Below are positions 1 to 7,401 of a DNA stretch of 52,721 nucleotides, piece by piece. Where the stretch lies: assembly GCA_023429995.1 (NCBI GenBank), contig JAEZCE010000049.1:1-52721 (forward strand). Direction: 5' to 3'. The notes under the pieces are model-generated. The model was not told the DNA's origin. It made no database searches and saw nothing but the letters and a program-made list of their open reading frames with translations. Numbering within the stretch: position 1 is the first letter of the stretch; every line of letters starts with the position of its first letter. Source of the stretch: Bacillota bacterium. Its GTDB lineage: Bacteria > Bacillota > UBA4882 > UBA8346. The translations under genes were made by a program, and so were the position numbers.

Positions 1-141
1 ACACCCTGGCAGTTCACTGACTGTATAGTTGCAGCCGGGTTTAAAACCGCACCGCTCCAGCCACTGACCGGACAGGCGGAGCATGGGGACTTTTTTGCCG
101 TTACTTAGGATGGAATAAACGGTGTGGGAGTGGGATTTCAT
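1..141 (-). CDS. SymE-like type I toxin, partial (3' end beyond window)
   Basis: The minus-strand frame opens with ATG at 141-139, seven bases after a good ribosome site (AAAGGAG). It stays open for 47 codons to the window edge, so the C-terminus is missing. The segment VPMLRLSGQWLERCGF matches the SymE family pattern of a leucine-rich strand, then G-x-WL, then a GF turn leading into an AbrB-like fold. SymE proteins are SOS-linked toxins controlled by antisense RNA in E. coli; many relatives lie in defence or accessory islands, as here. Family assignment rests on this short motif only. An antisense RNA would lie on the plus strand near 60-200, but I see no clear promoter for one. Confidence 0.6.
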   Translation of the reverse strand, partial: MKSHSHTVYSILSNGKKVPMLRLSGQWLERCGFKPGCNYTVSELPGC

Positions 142-400
142 GGCGGGGCTCCTTTCTATTTTTACCCAAATTAAAGGAAATTCTTGGAAAATTTTAAAGT
201 GGCGCAAAGATGCCTTCTTCCCTGTAGGCTTATATCTCCATATAATTACGGTCTAAATAACTCTCTTAAGAACATAGCCAAAAGCTATATAAAGATTATA
301 ACGCGCATTAAATACACAGTCAATAATTTTTGCGCTTTATTTACTCATTTATGGAAATAATATCCTATCTACTGTATCCTAATAATTGGAGTGTGAATCA

Positions 401-721
401 ATGAGTATATTAGGCGAACGGATTATTGAATTAAGAAAAGAAAAACAACTTACTCAGGATCAATTGGCTAAATATCTATCCGTCAACAGGGCCACATTAT
501 CGAATTGGGAAATAGGCCGTGCTCTGCCGGATGTTAATATGCTCGTTGCTTTGGCTGATTTTTTTAATGTCAAAACAGATTATTTATTAGGGCGTAGTAG
601 TGAGCCAGCAGAACTTATGAAACCCAATAAAGCGGCACCGGACGAACTACCCAACGAAGCTCTAATGGAGATTGAAGAATTTAAGAAATATATCCGATTT
701 AAGTATAAGAGGAAAAAATGA
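401..721 (+). CDS. XRE-family helix-turn-helix regulator
   Basis: This is a 106-residue DNA-binding protein. Residues 3-60 form an HTH_3 (Cro/C1-type) domain: GERIIELRKEKQLTQDQLA, then the recognition helix region around VNRATLSNWEIGRALPD, ending in the typical TDYLLGR. The tail is short and charged (EEFKKYIRFKYKRKK). I chose ATG 401 because GGAG at 388-391 sits nine bases upstream; a TTG at 386 is in frame but lies inside that site. Such regulators commonly control mobile-element or toxin-antitoxin genes. The neighbouring SymE-like toxin and broken defence ATPase fit an accessory island, but its target is unknown. Confidence 0.85.
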   Translation: MSILGERIIELRKEKQLTQDQLAKYLSVNRATLSNWEIGRALPDVNMLVALADFFNVKTDYLLGRSSEPAELMKPNKAAPDELPNEALMEIEEFKKYIRFKYKRKK

Positions 722-1058
722 GGCTCTGTTCTTAAGAATGGTTGATCGCGATTTATCTGTTTGATAAAATTAAATGCCAAAAACCTTATCTCCCGCAGAG
801 GCGCGGAGGCGCAGAGAATCTAGGATTGCATTATTATTGAATTCTTAAATTAATAGTTCTTGCAGTTTGTATCACTTGAGATCTTTTTACCATCCTTGAT
901 TACAAACGGACGGGACTAAATTACACGCTCAAGCAAGTTGGCGCGTTCCATTGCTGTCGTATTCAATAAAGATTTTTTTATTTTATTAAGTTATTTTATA
1001 ATATATCCCTAATTTATATCCACAAACATGTTTCGATAAGTCCATATTATCGCTTAAC
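722..1058. other. Intergenic gap, no gene seen
   Basis: These 337 bases lie between the convergent XRE gene and the broken ATPase gene. They hold the GC-rich GxxExxY-associated repeat at 786-817 and are otherwise AT-rich with no plausible reading frame or RNA. Confidence 0.6.
786..817 (+). repeat. GC-rich purine repeat (GxxExxY-associated type)
   Basis: An isolated GC-rich stretch in AT-rich DNA, built of near-identical 8-nt steps (GCAGAGGC, GCGGAGGC, GCAGAGA). Half of it recurs downstream of the GxxExxY gene (about 2749-2765) and a degenerate other half recurs upstream of the same gene (about 3177-3196). From general experience such runs often flank GxxExxY genes in environmental bacteria; that association is recalled, not computed here. 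Confidence 0.5.
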
Positions 1059-2332
1059 TTATTTAATCATCCTATTGTAATGAGCCTCATAACCACTTTC
1101 TTCAAATACCAACTTAAAAGCATCCTTGAAGTCATTATAATTAAACTCTTTTATATCGAAAATATTTTGTCCAATTGAATGAGATTCTCTATTCATATAT
1201 CTATAAAAAGCTTGAAATTTATCGGCTTTAAATTTCTCTTCTTGGAAAACATTACTAAGCTCTGCTTTTTCAATAAAATTAAAGAAATACTCAATAATAT
1301 TTCTCATACAGTTTGCAATTAAAGCTGGGGATTGAGTTTCATCCTTTATAATTTGCCAATAACTTTGATAGTCATTTTGAATTTCTTGATATTTCATTAT
1401 ATAAATTTTAGACCCATTCTGGTTTTTAACGATTCTAAATAAATTTTGATATGAATCTCTATCTTTCTTTTTAATAAATGTTAACTCATAAAAAAAATAG
1501 AGGCTATGAGTTAAAATAAAAACCTGATCATAACTGCTTTCAGGATTTGTGAAATGTCGCTTAATGAGTTGACTTATATTGAATACATATATATGGGAAA
1601 GTGAAGATATTGGATCGTCGATAACAATTATTTTCTTTTTTGTTGCTTCTGAAACATTTTGCTTTCCTCTGCAAAGCTCAATGAAATATAAAAAACTAAT
1701 TACCATTTTTTCGCCTTCACTGAGGGTTTGAAATGTGTGTTCACAATTGTATTGATCCAACTTCTTTTTTTAGCTGGTCAGTGGTCTTTGTAGGTTGTTG
1801 AGACGGTTTTGTAATAGAAAGTAGGTAATTATATAGTTTGTCTTTTTGACCTTTTAACCCTTCAAGGCAATATTCTAAAACACGATCACCACCAGTAAAT
1901 TTTGTCTTGATTTCCCATACCTTATTTTCGGCGTTTTGTTTTTTTTGGGGCTAATTCACTATTTTTGGCTTCTATTGCATCTGAATGATTTTTCCTTTCT
2001 TTTTCAAGTTTGGTTGTTTCTTGCTCTGCATTTCTTATTTTTTCCTCAGCTTCTTTATTTTCTTTAGATAAAGTAAAGATACCCTTTAAATTTTCTGATT
2101 CATAAAAGTTATCTTTTATAAAAGGTTGATTGTAAACAAGAATCTCTTCATTAGTAAGACCTTCAAGGGAACAATTTACGTAAGATGGGCTAGTCCTTTC
2201 ATATAAAAAATTTGAAAATATACTTTTACCGGTTCCGTTAAGCCCATAAATAAGATTCACTTTTTTATCAGTTTCAAGTGTAGTTGAGCTTTTATAACTT
2301 GCCACTTGGTTCATTGATATTTTTGTAATCAT
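1059..2332 (-). pseudogene. Broken AAA_13-type ATPase (PrrC/RloC-like), frameshifted
   Basis: Three minus-strand frame pieces add up to one ABC-like ATPase. The N-terminal piece (2332-1922) has Walker A GLNGTGKS at residues 30-37 and the start of a coiled coil. A middle piece (about 1938-1742) is in another frame. The C-terminal piece (1760-1059) has the signature LSEGEK and Walker B IIVIDDPISSLSH, then the family's C-terminal region with NRESHS. Frame changes coincide with homopolymers, eight T at 1939-1946 and seven T at 1765-1771. The pieces total about 420 residues, well short of the usual ~700 or more, so the central part is probably also deleted. AAA_13 proteins include anticodon nucleases and other anti-phage ATPases. 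The start at 2332 has a strong GGAGGAG site. Confidence 0.8.
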
Positions 2333-2469
2333 ATCTCTCCTCCACTTTTATTTTCCCTTATATTTAGTTTAAAATAACAATACAAATACTAACGTCAATG
2401 TGGTATCTCCCAACATTGGTGAATATTAATCAACAATTGACATTTCTTATAATGATACCAATTATCTAT

Positions 2470-2697
2470 TTATGCTTCTTTTCTTGCAAACTTCTCCTTA
2501 ACATGAGTCATAATAAAGGAATTTAATCCTTCCCCAGCTTCCGCTAAAGATTTCATCCTCTCAATATTATTGTTACCTGCACTTGCATAGGTATAAAGAT
2601 ATACAGATCGATTCTTAAATTGTACTCTTATAAAATCAGCCCCCGTTTCATATTCAGCCACATTTGAGTTTCCATCAAGATTCCTATACTGTTTCAT
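2470..2697 (-). CDS. Small conserved hypothetical protein, KTSC-like
   Basis: A 75-residue protein starting at ATG 2697 after AAAGGGG. The pattern IRVQFKNRSVYLYTYASAG, then a helical stretch with GEGLNSFI and KEKFARK, resembles the KTSC fold: two strands ending in an aromatic YxY, then a helix in which a small residue precedes a (F/L)N turn. KTSC proteins are short and often stand alone beside accessory or phage genes; their function is not well defined. Its neighbours are the broken defence ATPase downstream and the GxxExxY gene upstream, all on one strand. Family assignment is by pattern only. Confidence 0.55.
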   Translation of the reverse strand: MKQYRNLDGNSNVAEYETGADFIRVQFKNRSVYLYTYASAGNNNIERMKSLAEAGEGLNSFIMTHVKEKFARKEA

Positions 2698-2795
2698 TTC
2701 ATAACCCCTTTCTTTTTATGAATCATAACATGATATTTTTCTCTCATTCCTCTGCGGGAGATAAAAAATTCCCCCAGCGCACTACTATCATTCAT

Positions 2796-3146
2796 TTATT
2801 CAAGCCCATTCACACACCGTGTGATTCCCATTTTCATGAGCTCTTCCCCAAAGTTGAGCAAGTACCCCAGCTTGCAACCAGTGAGCCTCAAATAGGTTTG
2901 AACTTGCTTTTTATGAGCTGCCATCACATGCTCTACCGACTTTAGCTCCACGATCACTTTTCCTTCCACAATCAGATCCGCCCGGAAACCCTCATCAAAT
3001 TGTATTCCTTTATATACAATCGGAATCGGCACTTCCCGTTCAACATGCAGACCCCTCTGCTTCAGCTCGTATTCCAATATGATCCTATATACCGACTCAA
3101 GCAGGCCCGGTCCGAGTTCGCGATGGACAATAATTGCCGCTTCCAC
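2796..3146 (-). CDS. GxxExxY protein (PDDEXK-like fold)
   Basis: The 116 residues contain the family-defining G-L-L-E-S-V-Y after HRELGP and a nuclease-type core in which FRADLIVEGKVIVELKSVE carries the D...ExK pattern of the PDDEXK superfamily. The tail (TYLRLTGCKLGYLLNFGEEL...NGLE) is also typical. The biochemical role of this widespread accessory family is unknown. The GTG at 3146 is the first recognised start, but homology clearly continues upstream in the same open frame (NEIGTII precedes it), where no ATG, GTG or TTG occurs. The gene may therefore use a rare start such as ATT, or have lost its own. Confidence 0.75.
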   Translation of the reverse strand: MEAAIIVHRELGPGLLESVYRIILEYELKQRGLHVEREVPIPIVYKGIQFDEGFRADLIVEGKVIVELKSVEHVMAAHKKQVQTYLRLTGCKLGYLLNFGEELMKMGITRCVNGLE

Positions 3147-3753
3147 TATGATTGTCCCAATTTCATTTTCTCTAATTTCTCCGCGCCTCCGGTGCCTTTT
3201 GACGCCAAACCAACCAAATGTAACAAACCTTGTTCGGTTTCTCTTCGGAATATTTTAATTACATTTTAAATTATCCCACCATTTCAAATTTTTTACAACA
3301 TCAAATGGGTTTCTTAACCAAATCACCCCACCCCGGCCATTCTTATTTTTAAAATTCCGCCCTATCCCACCATAACCAACATGGCGACTTCACGACGGCC
3401 AGTTCCAGCGGTTTCCGATCTCCTCCCGACATTCGTCTCCACGATTTTTTTGTTTGCTGATTTCCTCCCGCCAACACCGATGATGGAGGGATTTTCAATC
3501 CCGAGACGCCAATGATTTTTTTCGGGTGTTTAATGAAATGATGCCGAATTTTTAAAAGAGCTTTGCTCTTTTTTAGAGTTGCGAATGCAATTTCGTTTCT
3601 CCCTCCCAGGGAGGAAGCAAGATGGAGGGTTGACAGCTTTCCGGGCCAATTTTTGACCCAATCATCCTACCCCGCCATTTGAGACACGATGTCGAAAAGC
3701 GCGGCTTTAAGACAGGACGTCTTTAGCCGTCGGCACACAGAATAACCCAAGAA

Positions 3754-3777
3754 GGCACTAACATGGATGTTAGTGCC
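3754..3777. repeat. Perfect 10-bp-stem hairpin
   Basis: GGCACTAACA at 3754-3763 and TGTTAGTGCC at 3768-3777 are perfect inverted repeats with a four-base loop (TGGA). No U-tract follows on either strand, so it is not a standard terminator. Confidence 0.6.
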
Positions 3778-3864
3778 AGTCCAATCAAAAACTCCAACTC
3801 CGAGCACGGAAGCGAGGAGAGATGAAGGAGAGTCCGGGAACTATGGGGTCCCGGCGGCCTTTTG

Positions 3865-3892
3865 GTGACTTTTGGGCCGCTCCAAAAGTCAC
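3865..3892. repeat. Perfect 11-bp-stem hairpin
   Basis: GTGACTTTTGG at 3865-3875 and CCAAAAGTCAC at 3882-3892 are perfect inverted repeats around a six-base loop. Together with the hairpin at 3754-3777 it gives this non-coding stretch strong secondary structure. It lies about 10 bases before the first copy of the ~290-bp repeat. Confidence 0.6.
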
Positions 3893-3900
3893 TCAGCCGG

Positions 3901-4191
3901 TGAAATCCGTGGACCATAATACTGGACATTCATTTATAGGCATTATCATAAACTTTAAGCACGGCGGCGCCTCTCTAATTATTTAAAGCCCGCAACGCAT
4001 GACCAATGCCCATTCAGAAATCCCTCAAAAGAGAACCGACCCGTACTTCTGCCGGCTCTTTGATTTTAATACTACGAAGCCAAAACTTTCGTTCCTCCCT
4101 CTGGGAGGAAGCAAGTTGGAGGGTTGGCCCAATTTTAATCAAACTATCGCCGCCGCTATCCGTCTCCTTCAAAATATTATTTCCGATGATA
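3901..4191. repeat. ~290-bp tandem repeat, copy 1
   Basis: From TGAAATCCGTGGACC at 3901 the sequence is nearly identical to that starting at 4192, a period of 291 bases. Within the unit is a small palindrome around CCTCCCTCTGGGAGG. Differences between copies are scattered substitutions and small indels that do not favour any reading frame. Confidence 0.75.
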
Positions 4192-4483
4192 TGAAATCCG
4201 TGGCCCATAATACTGGTCATTCATTTATAGGCATTATCATAAACTTTAAGCAGGCAACGCGTCTCTAATTATTTAAAGCCCGCAACGCATGACCAATACC
4301 CATTCAGAAATCCCTCAAAAGAGAACCGCCCCGTACTTCTGCCGGCTCTTTGATTTTAATACTACGAAGCCAAAACTTTCGTTCCTCCCTCTGGGAGGAA
4401 GCAAGTTGGAGGGTTGGCCCAATTTTAACCAAACTGTCGCCGCCGCAATCCGTGCCCCTCAAAATATTATTCCTGATGATATT
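4192..4483. repeat. ~290-bp tandem repeat, copy 2
   Basis: Second copy of the unit at 3901-4191. Similarity fades at about 4483, just after the segment that matches the end of copy 1 (TGATGATAT). A shorter, more diverged stretch at 3591-3640 matches the internal palindrome and its flank, so the array once had more units. Confidence 0.75.
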
Positions 4484-4673
4484 GAAAAATCCGGAAACAA
4501 TTATTACAAAGAAATACACATATCTTTCTACAACACAACACCCCCTCTGCCCCACATCGCCCCTAAACCCAATCTCCATCAGGCTCTAAACCGTGGAGCC
4601 ACCCTTGGGCTAGGCGTTTGGAAATAAACCATTCCATGCCGAAAGGATTTGGAGGATGCTTTCCGCCGCAAAA

Positions 4674-4973
4674 TTAAGTTGCGACCCAATGACCGACATT
4701 TTTTGGTCGTCTACCATCTCTGGCGACCCCTGAAATCAGTTCTTCGGCCCATACTGAAACAATTTCCGCAGCTCCAGCGATTTCTGATTTCATTTCACCA
4801 AACCTTTTTTTCATTTCTCCCTTTGCTGATTGCGTTTCTCTAAACATTTTTTCCGTTTCTCCCTTGGGTGATTTCATTTCTCCCTTCTGTTTTTTCATTT
4901 CTCCCCTAGGTGATTTCGTTTCTCCCTTCTGTTTTTTCATTTCTCCCCTAGGTGATTTCGTTTCATCAAACAT
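4674..4973 (-). CDS. Possible small heptad-repeat protein
   Basis: A 99-codon frame whose first ~65 residues are seven-residue repeats of the type E-(T/M)-K-x-x-x-G (for example ETKSPRG, EMKKQKG), which would make a short charged coiled coil. Then comes an unrelated tail ending VGHWVAT. There is no convincing ribosome site (AAAAGG lies about 18 bases before ATG 4973) and no known family. The repetition comes from a 21-nt DNA tandem array, which keeps any frame open, so this may not be a gene. Bacteria do encode proteins with such repeats, so I keep it at low confidence. Confidence 0.2.
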   Translation of the reverse strand: MFDETKSPRGEMKKQKGETKSPRGEMKKQKGEMKSPKGETEKMFRETQSAKGEMKKRFGEMKSEIAGAAEIVSVWAEELISGVARDGRRPKNVGHWVAT

Positions 4974-4980
4974 TATCGTT
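4791..4980. repeat. 21-nt tandem array (about 9 units)
   Basis: About nine head-to-tail units of roughly RTTTCTCCCYTNNGTNATTTC. Two exact 42-nt super-units lie at the right end (alternating ATTTCTCCCCTAGGTGATT and GTTTCTCCCTTCTGTTTTT types); units to the left are more diverged. There are no spacers, so it is not a CRISPR array. A period divisible by three preserves the minus-strand frame. Confidence 0.75.
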
Positions 4981-5163
4981 ATCTGTAAAAACCAATCCTT
5001 TTCATTTTTATTTATTTTTTGGGCCTCATGCCCCTGTTTTCCCTCGTAAAAAAGGCAAAAGACTTTCTATATAAGTTGAAATAAATAATTTGACTAAAAG
5101 CCAAAAGAATGGGGAAATTTGGGCTATATCTAGATCAGCTATTATTATAAAACCTCACTCTCG

Positions 5164-5482
5164 CTCTCCCCCTGAAGGCCCTGCTATTCATTACCCACAT
5201 CGTTGGCAAATGAATAGGTTTGTAGCCGATTTTCGTCCACCGCGGGGTAAACCCCACGGCTAAGTAACAAAAAGCGTTTTAAAGCCCGGATTTACCGGGC
5301 TCCGTGATGCTTCGAAGCAATATGGGTGGCAAAGATTAGCCGATCCCCGGAAGGGATTTAGAAAGTTTTCAATTGCCTAGCCGTGTGGGCGTGTTCGATG
5401 AACATGAATTAACCCGCGGCGGAGATTTGGCTTGAATTTCCTGGAAACGTTGTAGGTAATGAATAGGTTCAGGGGGAGAGAG
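5164..5482. repeat. Element bounded by ~35-40-bp inverted repeats
   Basis: The left arm (about 5164-5205) contains CTCTCCCCCTGAA, CTATTCATTACC and CGTT. The right arm (about 5447-5482) read in reverse contains the same three blocks in the same order, with a short insertion in the left arm. The ~240 bases between are rich in smaller inversions, including CCGCGGGGTAAACCCCACGG, GCCCGGATTTACCGGGC, and CACGGCTA pairing with TAGCCGTG. It has no reading frame. It looks like a MITE-type non-autonomous element or a highly structured repeat. Confidence 0.65.
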
Positions 5483-5535
5483 GTATAGGCCAACAGTCAG
5501 CCTAAAAATAACTCAGGTCAACTTGATCGCGCAGC

Positions 5536-6810
5536 TCACTTCGCCGCAACCTGTAAAACGGAATCCCTGCGAATCATCCCTTTAAATACCCCGCATTCGT
5601 CAACCACAGGCAACCGTTTCAAACCCTTTTCCGCCATCAGCCTGACCGCCTCATCGATTGTGGCTTCTTCTCGAATGGAAATCGGCTCCTTGATCATGAC
5701 TTCCGAGGCGACTTTGGCATGAGCCTGTTGCACGAATTCACTAAAACTCCGCCCTTTTTCGGGTCGCTTCAGTTTACTTTTTAAATAATCCCAAAAACCT
5801 GGCTGCCCGGATAAAAGCGGCATCAAATCGGAGTCGGTAATCAGGCCGATTAATTTGCCTTTTTTGTCAATAACGGCAACTCTTTGAATTTCGGCGCCCG
5901 CAATTTTTTCGATCACTTCCAGTATCGGGGTCTCCGGGTAGACTGTTTCCTGATCCCGTTCGATTATGGTCTTGACGGACTCCGTATTGTTCACCACAAT
6001 GTTCTGTTGTTGTAATGAATGCCAGCGCGGAGCTTGAGCAGTCATGCTCTGAAAAATGTCGATTCGGGAAAGAATACCGACTAAGGTCCCTGATTGACCT
6101 ACAACCGGTAACCTTTTCAGTTGGCGATCAATCATCACCCGGACCGCCTCTTTGACCGGCGCATCTTCCCTTACGGTGATTAACGGAGCGCTCATGATAT
6201 CGCCGGCGGTTTTACCGTCAACGCTCTCGATAAAGGCGTTCACTTTAGTTTGATCCAATTTCTGAAGCAGCCCCAAACGGATGGGCAATCCCGCTTTCCG
6301 CATCAGATCACCGGTAGTAATCATGCCTTTGGGGTACTGCTCCCTGTCAACCACCACCATCCCTTTGAGGGAGTTTTCCAGCATTAAATTAACCACTGTC
6401 CCCACCGGCGTATCGGGGGTGACGGTTTTCGGCGAGGAAGTCATGATTTCCTTCACTTTGAGTTGCCCGGGAATTAAGGATTTGGTCGAATGGTAAGAAC
6501 GGACCTCCAGATTGTCGACGGCAACGATTCCATCCACCACCATTTCTTCAATCACCGGCAAAACCGTTTCCAGATCCGCGGAAGGAATCAGTATTTCAAT
6601 CGTTAGCGGTAAATTGTATGATAAATCGAGAATTTGGGCGGTGGATATTTCGCCGTTTTCATAATACCCAATCGTTCCCCGGTTCACGATGCAGCGGGCC
6701 GCCAAATGAAGGCTCCGGAAATAATCGATGATGGCATGATCCAATAATTTACCTTGGTATTGAACATTTTCGCTGCTATAAATGGTGATTCTTTTGTACT
6801 GAAGCGACAT
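5536..6810 (-). CDS. DUF190 domain plus four CBS domains
   Basis: A 424-residue cytoplasmic protein. Residues 1-105 form a DUF190 domain, a PII-like ferredoxin-fold trimer module. Four CBS motifs follow at about 118-172, 205-262, 283-336 and 370-424, each ending in the usual strand-turn-D pattern (GMITTGDLM, GILSRIDIF, GLITDSDLM, GMIRRDSVL). CBS pairs bind adenine nucleotides, so this is probably a sensor or regulator. It starts at ATG 6810 after AAAGGAGG, 14 bases downstream of crcB in the same transcript, so it should share fluoride-responsive control. DUF190 proteins are often beside crcB. What it regulates is not known; a modulator of fluoride export is an inference. Confidence 0.85.
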   Translation of the reverse strand: MSLQYKRITIYSSENVQYQGKLLDHAIIDYFRSLHLAARCIVNRGTIGYYENGEISTAQILDLSYNLPLTIEILIPSADLETVLPVIEEMVVDGIVAVDNLEVRSYHSTKSLIPGQLKVKEIMTSSPKTVTPDTPVGTVVNLMLENSLKGMVVVDREQYPKGMITTGDLMRKAGLPIRLGLLQKLDQTKVNAFIESVDGKTAGDIMSAPLITVREDAPVKEAVRVMIDRQLKRLPVVGQSGTLVGILSRIDIFQSMTAQAPRWHSLQQQNIVVNNTESVKTIIERDQETVYPETPILEVIEKIAGAEIQRVAVIDKKGKLIGLITDSDLMPLLSGQPGFWDYLKSKLKRPEKGRSFSEFVQQAHAKVASEVMIKEPISIREEATIDEAVRLMAEKGLKRLPVVDECGVFKGMIRRDSVLQVAAK

Positions 6811-6824
6811 TGAAGAAACCTCCT

Positions 6825-7199
6825 TTAAATGGCCTTACCGAGCCAAAGTCCGAGAAAAACAAGGGCTAAACCGGGTACGTTATTGGCGGCAATATTGAGC
6901 AACGCGCTGTATAACTGACCGCTATGGATATAATGGGTACTCTCCAGCGCATACGTTGAAAAGGTCGTTAATCCGCCAAGGAACCCCGTCATGAATAGCA
7001 AGCGCGCCGCCGGGGAAAGAACATTCCTTTCCGCCAACGAAAAACCCAACCCAATCAAAAAACAGCCCAATAAATTTACGCTTAGGGTTCCTACGGGAAA
7101 ACCATTGCCAAATATCTTCCCCCCCAGTAATGAAAGCAGGTATCTACAAACCGAACCCAATCCACCGCCGACCATTACCCATATCATATTAATCAACAT
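6825..7199 (-). CDS. crcB: Fluoride channel CrcB/Fluc
   Basis: A 124-residue inner-membrane protein with four hydrophobic segments. It carries the family signatures GGGLGSVCRYLLS near the N-terminus, a central GTLSVNLLGCFLIG (the Asn-containing Fluc motif) and GFLGGLTTFSTY, the Phe-box region lining the pore. Fluc proteins are dual-topology dimers that let fluoride leave the cell. I chose ATG 7199 because AGGAG lies seven bases upstream; the frame stays open to 7247, but those 16 residues have no family match. A fluoride riboswitch lies upstream and the DUF190-CBS gene follows. Confidence 0.95.
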   Translation of the reverse strand: MLINMIWVMVGGGLGSVCRYLLSLLGGKIFGNGFPVGTLSVNLLGCFLIGLGFSLAERNVLSPAARLLFMTGFLGGLTTFSTYALESTHYIHSGQLYSALLNIAANNVPGLALVFLGLWLGKAI

Positions 7200-7255
7200 G
7201 GTTGATGCTCCTATCCTTTCAAAGTATTTGTCAAAAGTAAAATGCAAAGGGCCGA

Positions 7256-7301
7256 AAAAACAAAACTCCTATGTCTCGGCATATAGCTAAAACATAGGAG
7301 T
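7256..7301 (-). terminator. Riboswitch expression-platform terminator
   Basis: On the minus strand ACTCCTATGT (7301-7292) pairs with ACATAGGAGT (7274-7265) and is followed by TTTGTTTTTT. The left arm overlaps the 3' edge of the aptamer, so fluoride binding would prevent the hairpin and allow crcB transcription. Confidence 0.85.
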
Positions 7302-7340
7302 CATCATCCCTGAGGGCAATTTCGGCGAACTCCATCACCT
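7294..7340 (-). ncRNA. Fluoride riboswitch (crcB RNA motif)
   Basis: The minus-strand leader reads GGTGATGGAGTTCGCC, then GAAATTGCCC, a short loop, GGGATGATGACTCC. This matches the fluoride aptamer consensus: GGNGATGG...CGCC stem, A-rich joint, GCCC...GGG stem and TGATGnCTCC end forming the pseudoknot. It sits about 95 bases before the crcB start, directly ahead of an overlapping terminator, as expected for an ON switch acting by antitermination. Confidence 0.93.
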
Positions 7341-7355
7341 GTTTAAGTTATTTTT

Positions 7356-7384
7356 ACTATATCATAAAGCTATCCCTTCGCCAA
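7356..7384 (-). promoter_or_regulatory. crcB operon promoter
   Basis: TTGGCG (7384-7379) and TATAGT (7361-7356) are separated by 17 bases and lie just upstream of the riboswitch, consistent with a housekeeping sigma factor. Confidence 0.65.
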
Positions 7385-7401
7385 GGGGGTTCTTGGTTAC
7401 G

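Larger units (their letters stand above)
3270..5535. other. Long repeat-rich, gene-poor stretch
   Basis: About 2.2 kb without a convincing gene. It holds a small hairpin at about 3558-3580, two perfect hairpins, a tandem pair of ~290-bp repeats preceded by a partial third copy near 3591-3640, a 21-nt tandem array and an inverted-repeat-bounded element (all listed separately). The frames found here are short, lack ribosome sites and recur only because the DNA repeats. Pyrimidine-rich plus-strand composition sets it apart from its neighbours. Confidence 0.65.

Noticed and set aside
3999..4627. Several overlapping frames on both strands that resemble each other
   Set aside because: They are similar only because the DNA is a tandem repeat; there are no ribosome sites, no known domain and indels are not restricted to multiples of three.
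4791..4980. Possible CRISPR array
   Set aside because: Units are 21 nt, directly adjacent with no spacers, and no cas genes are present in the window.
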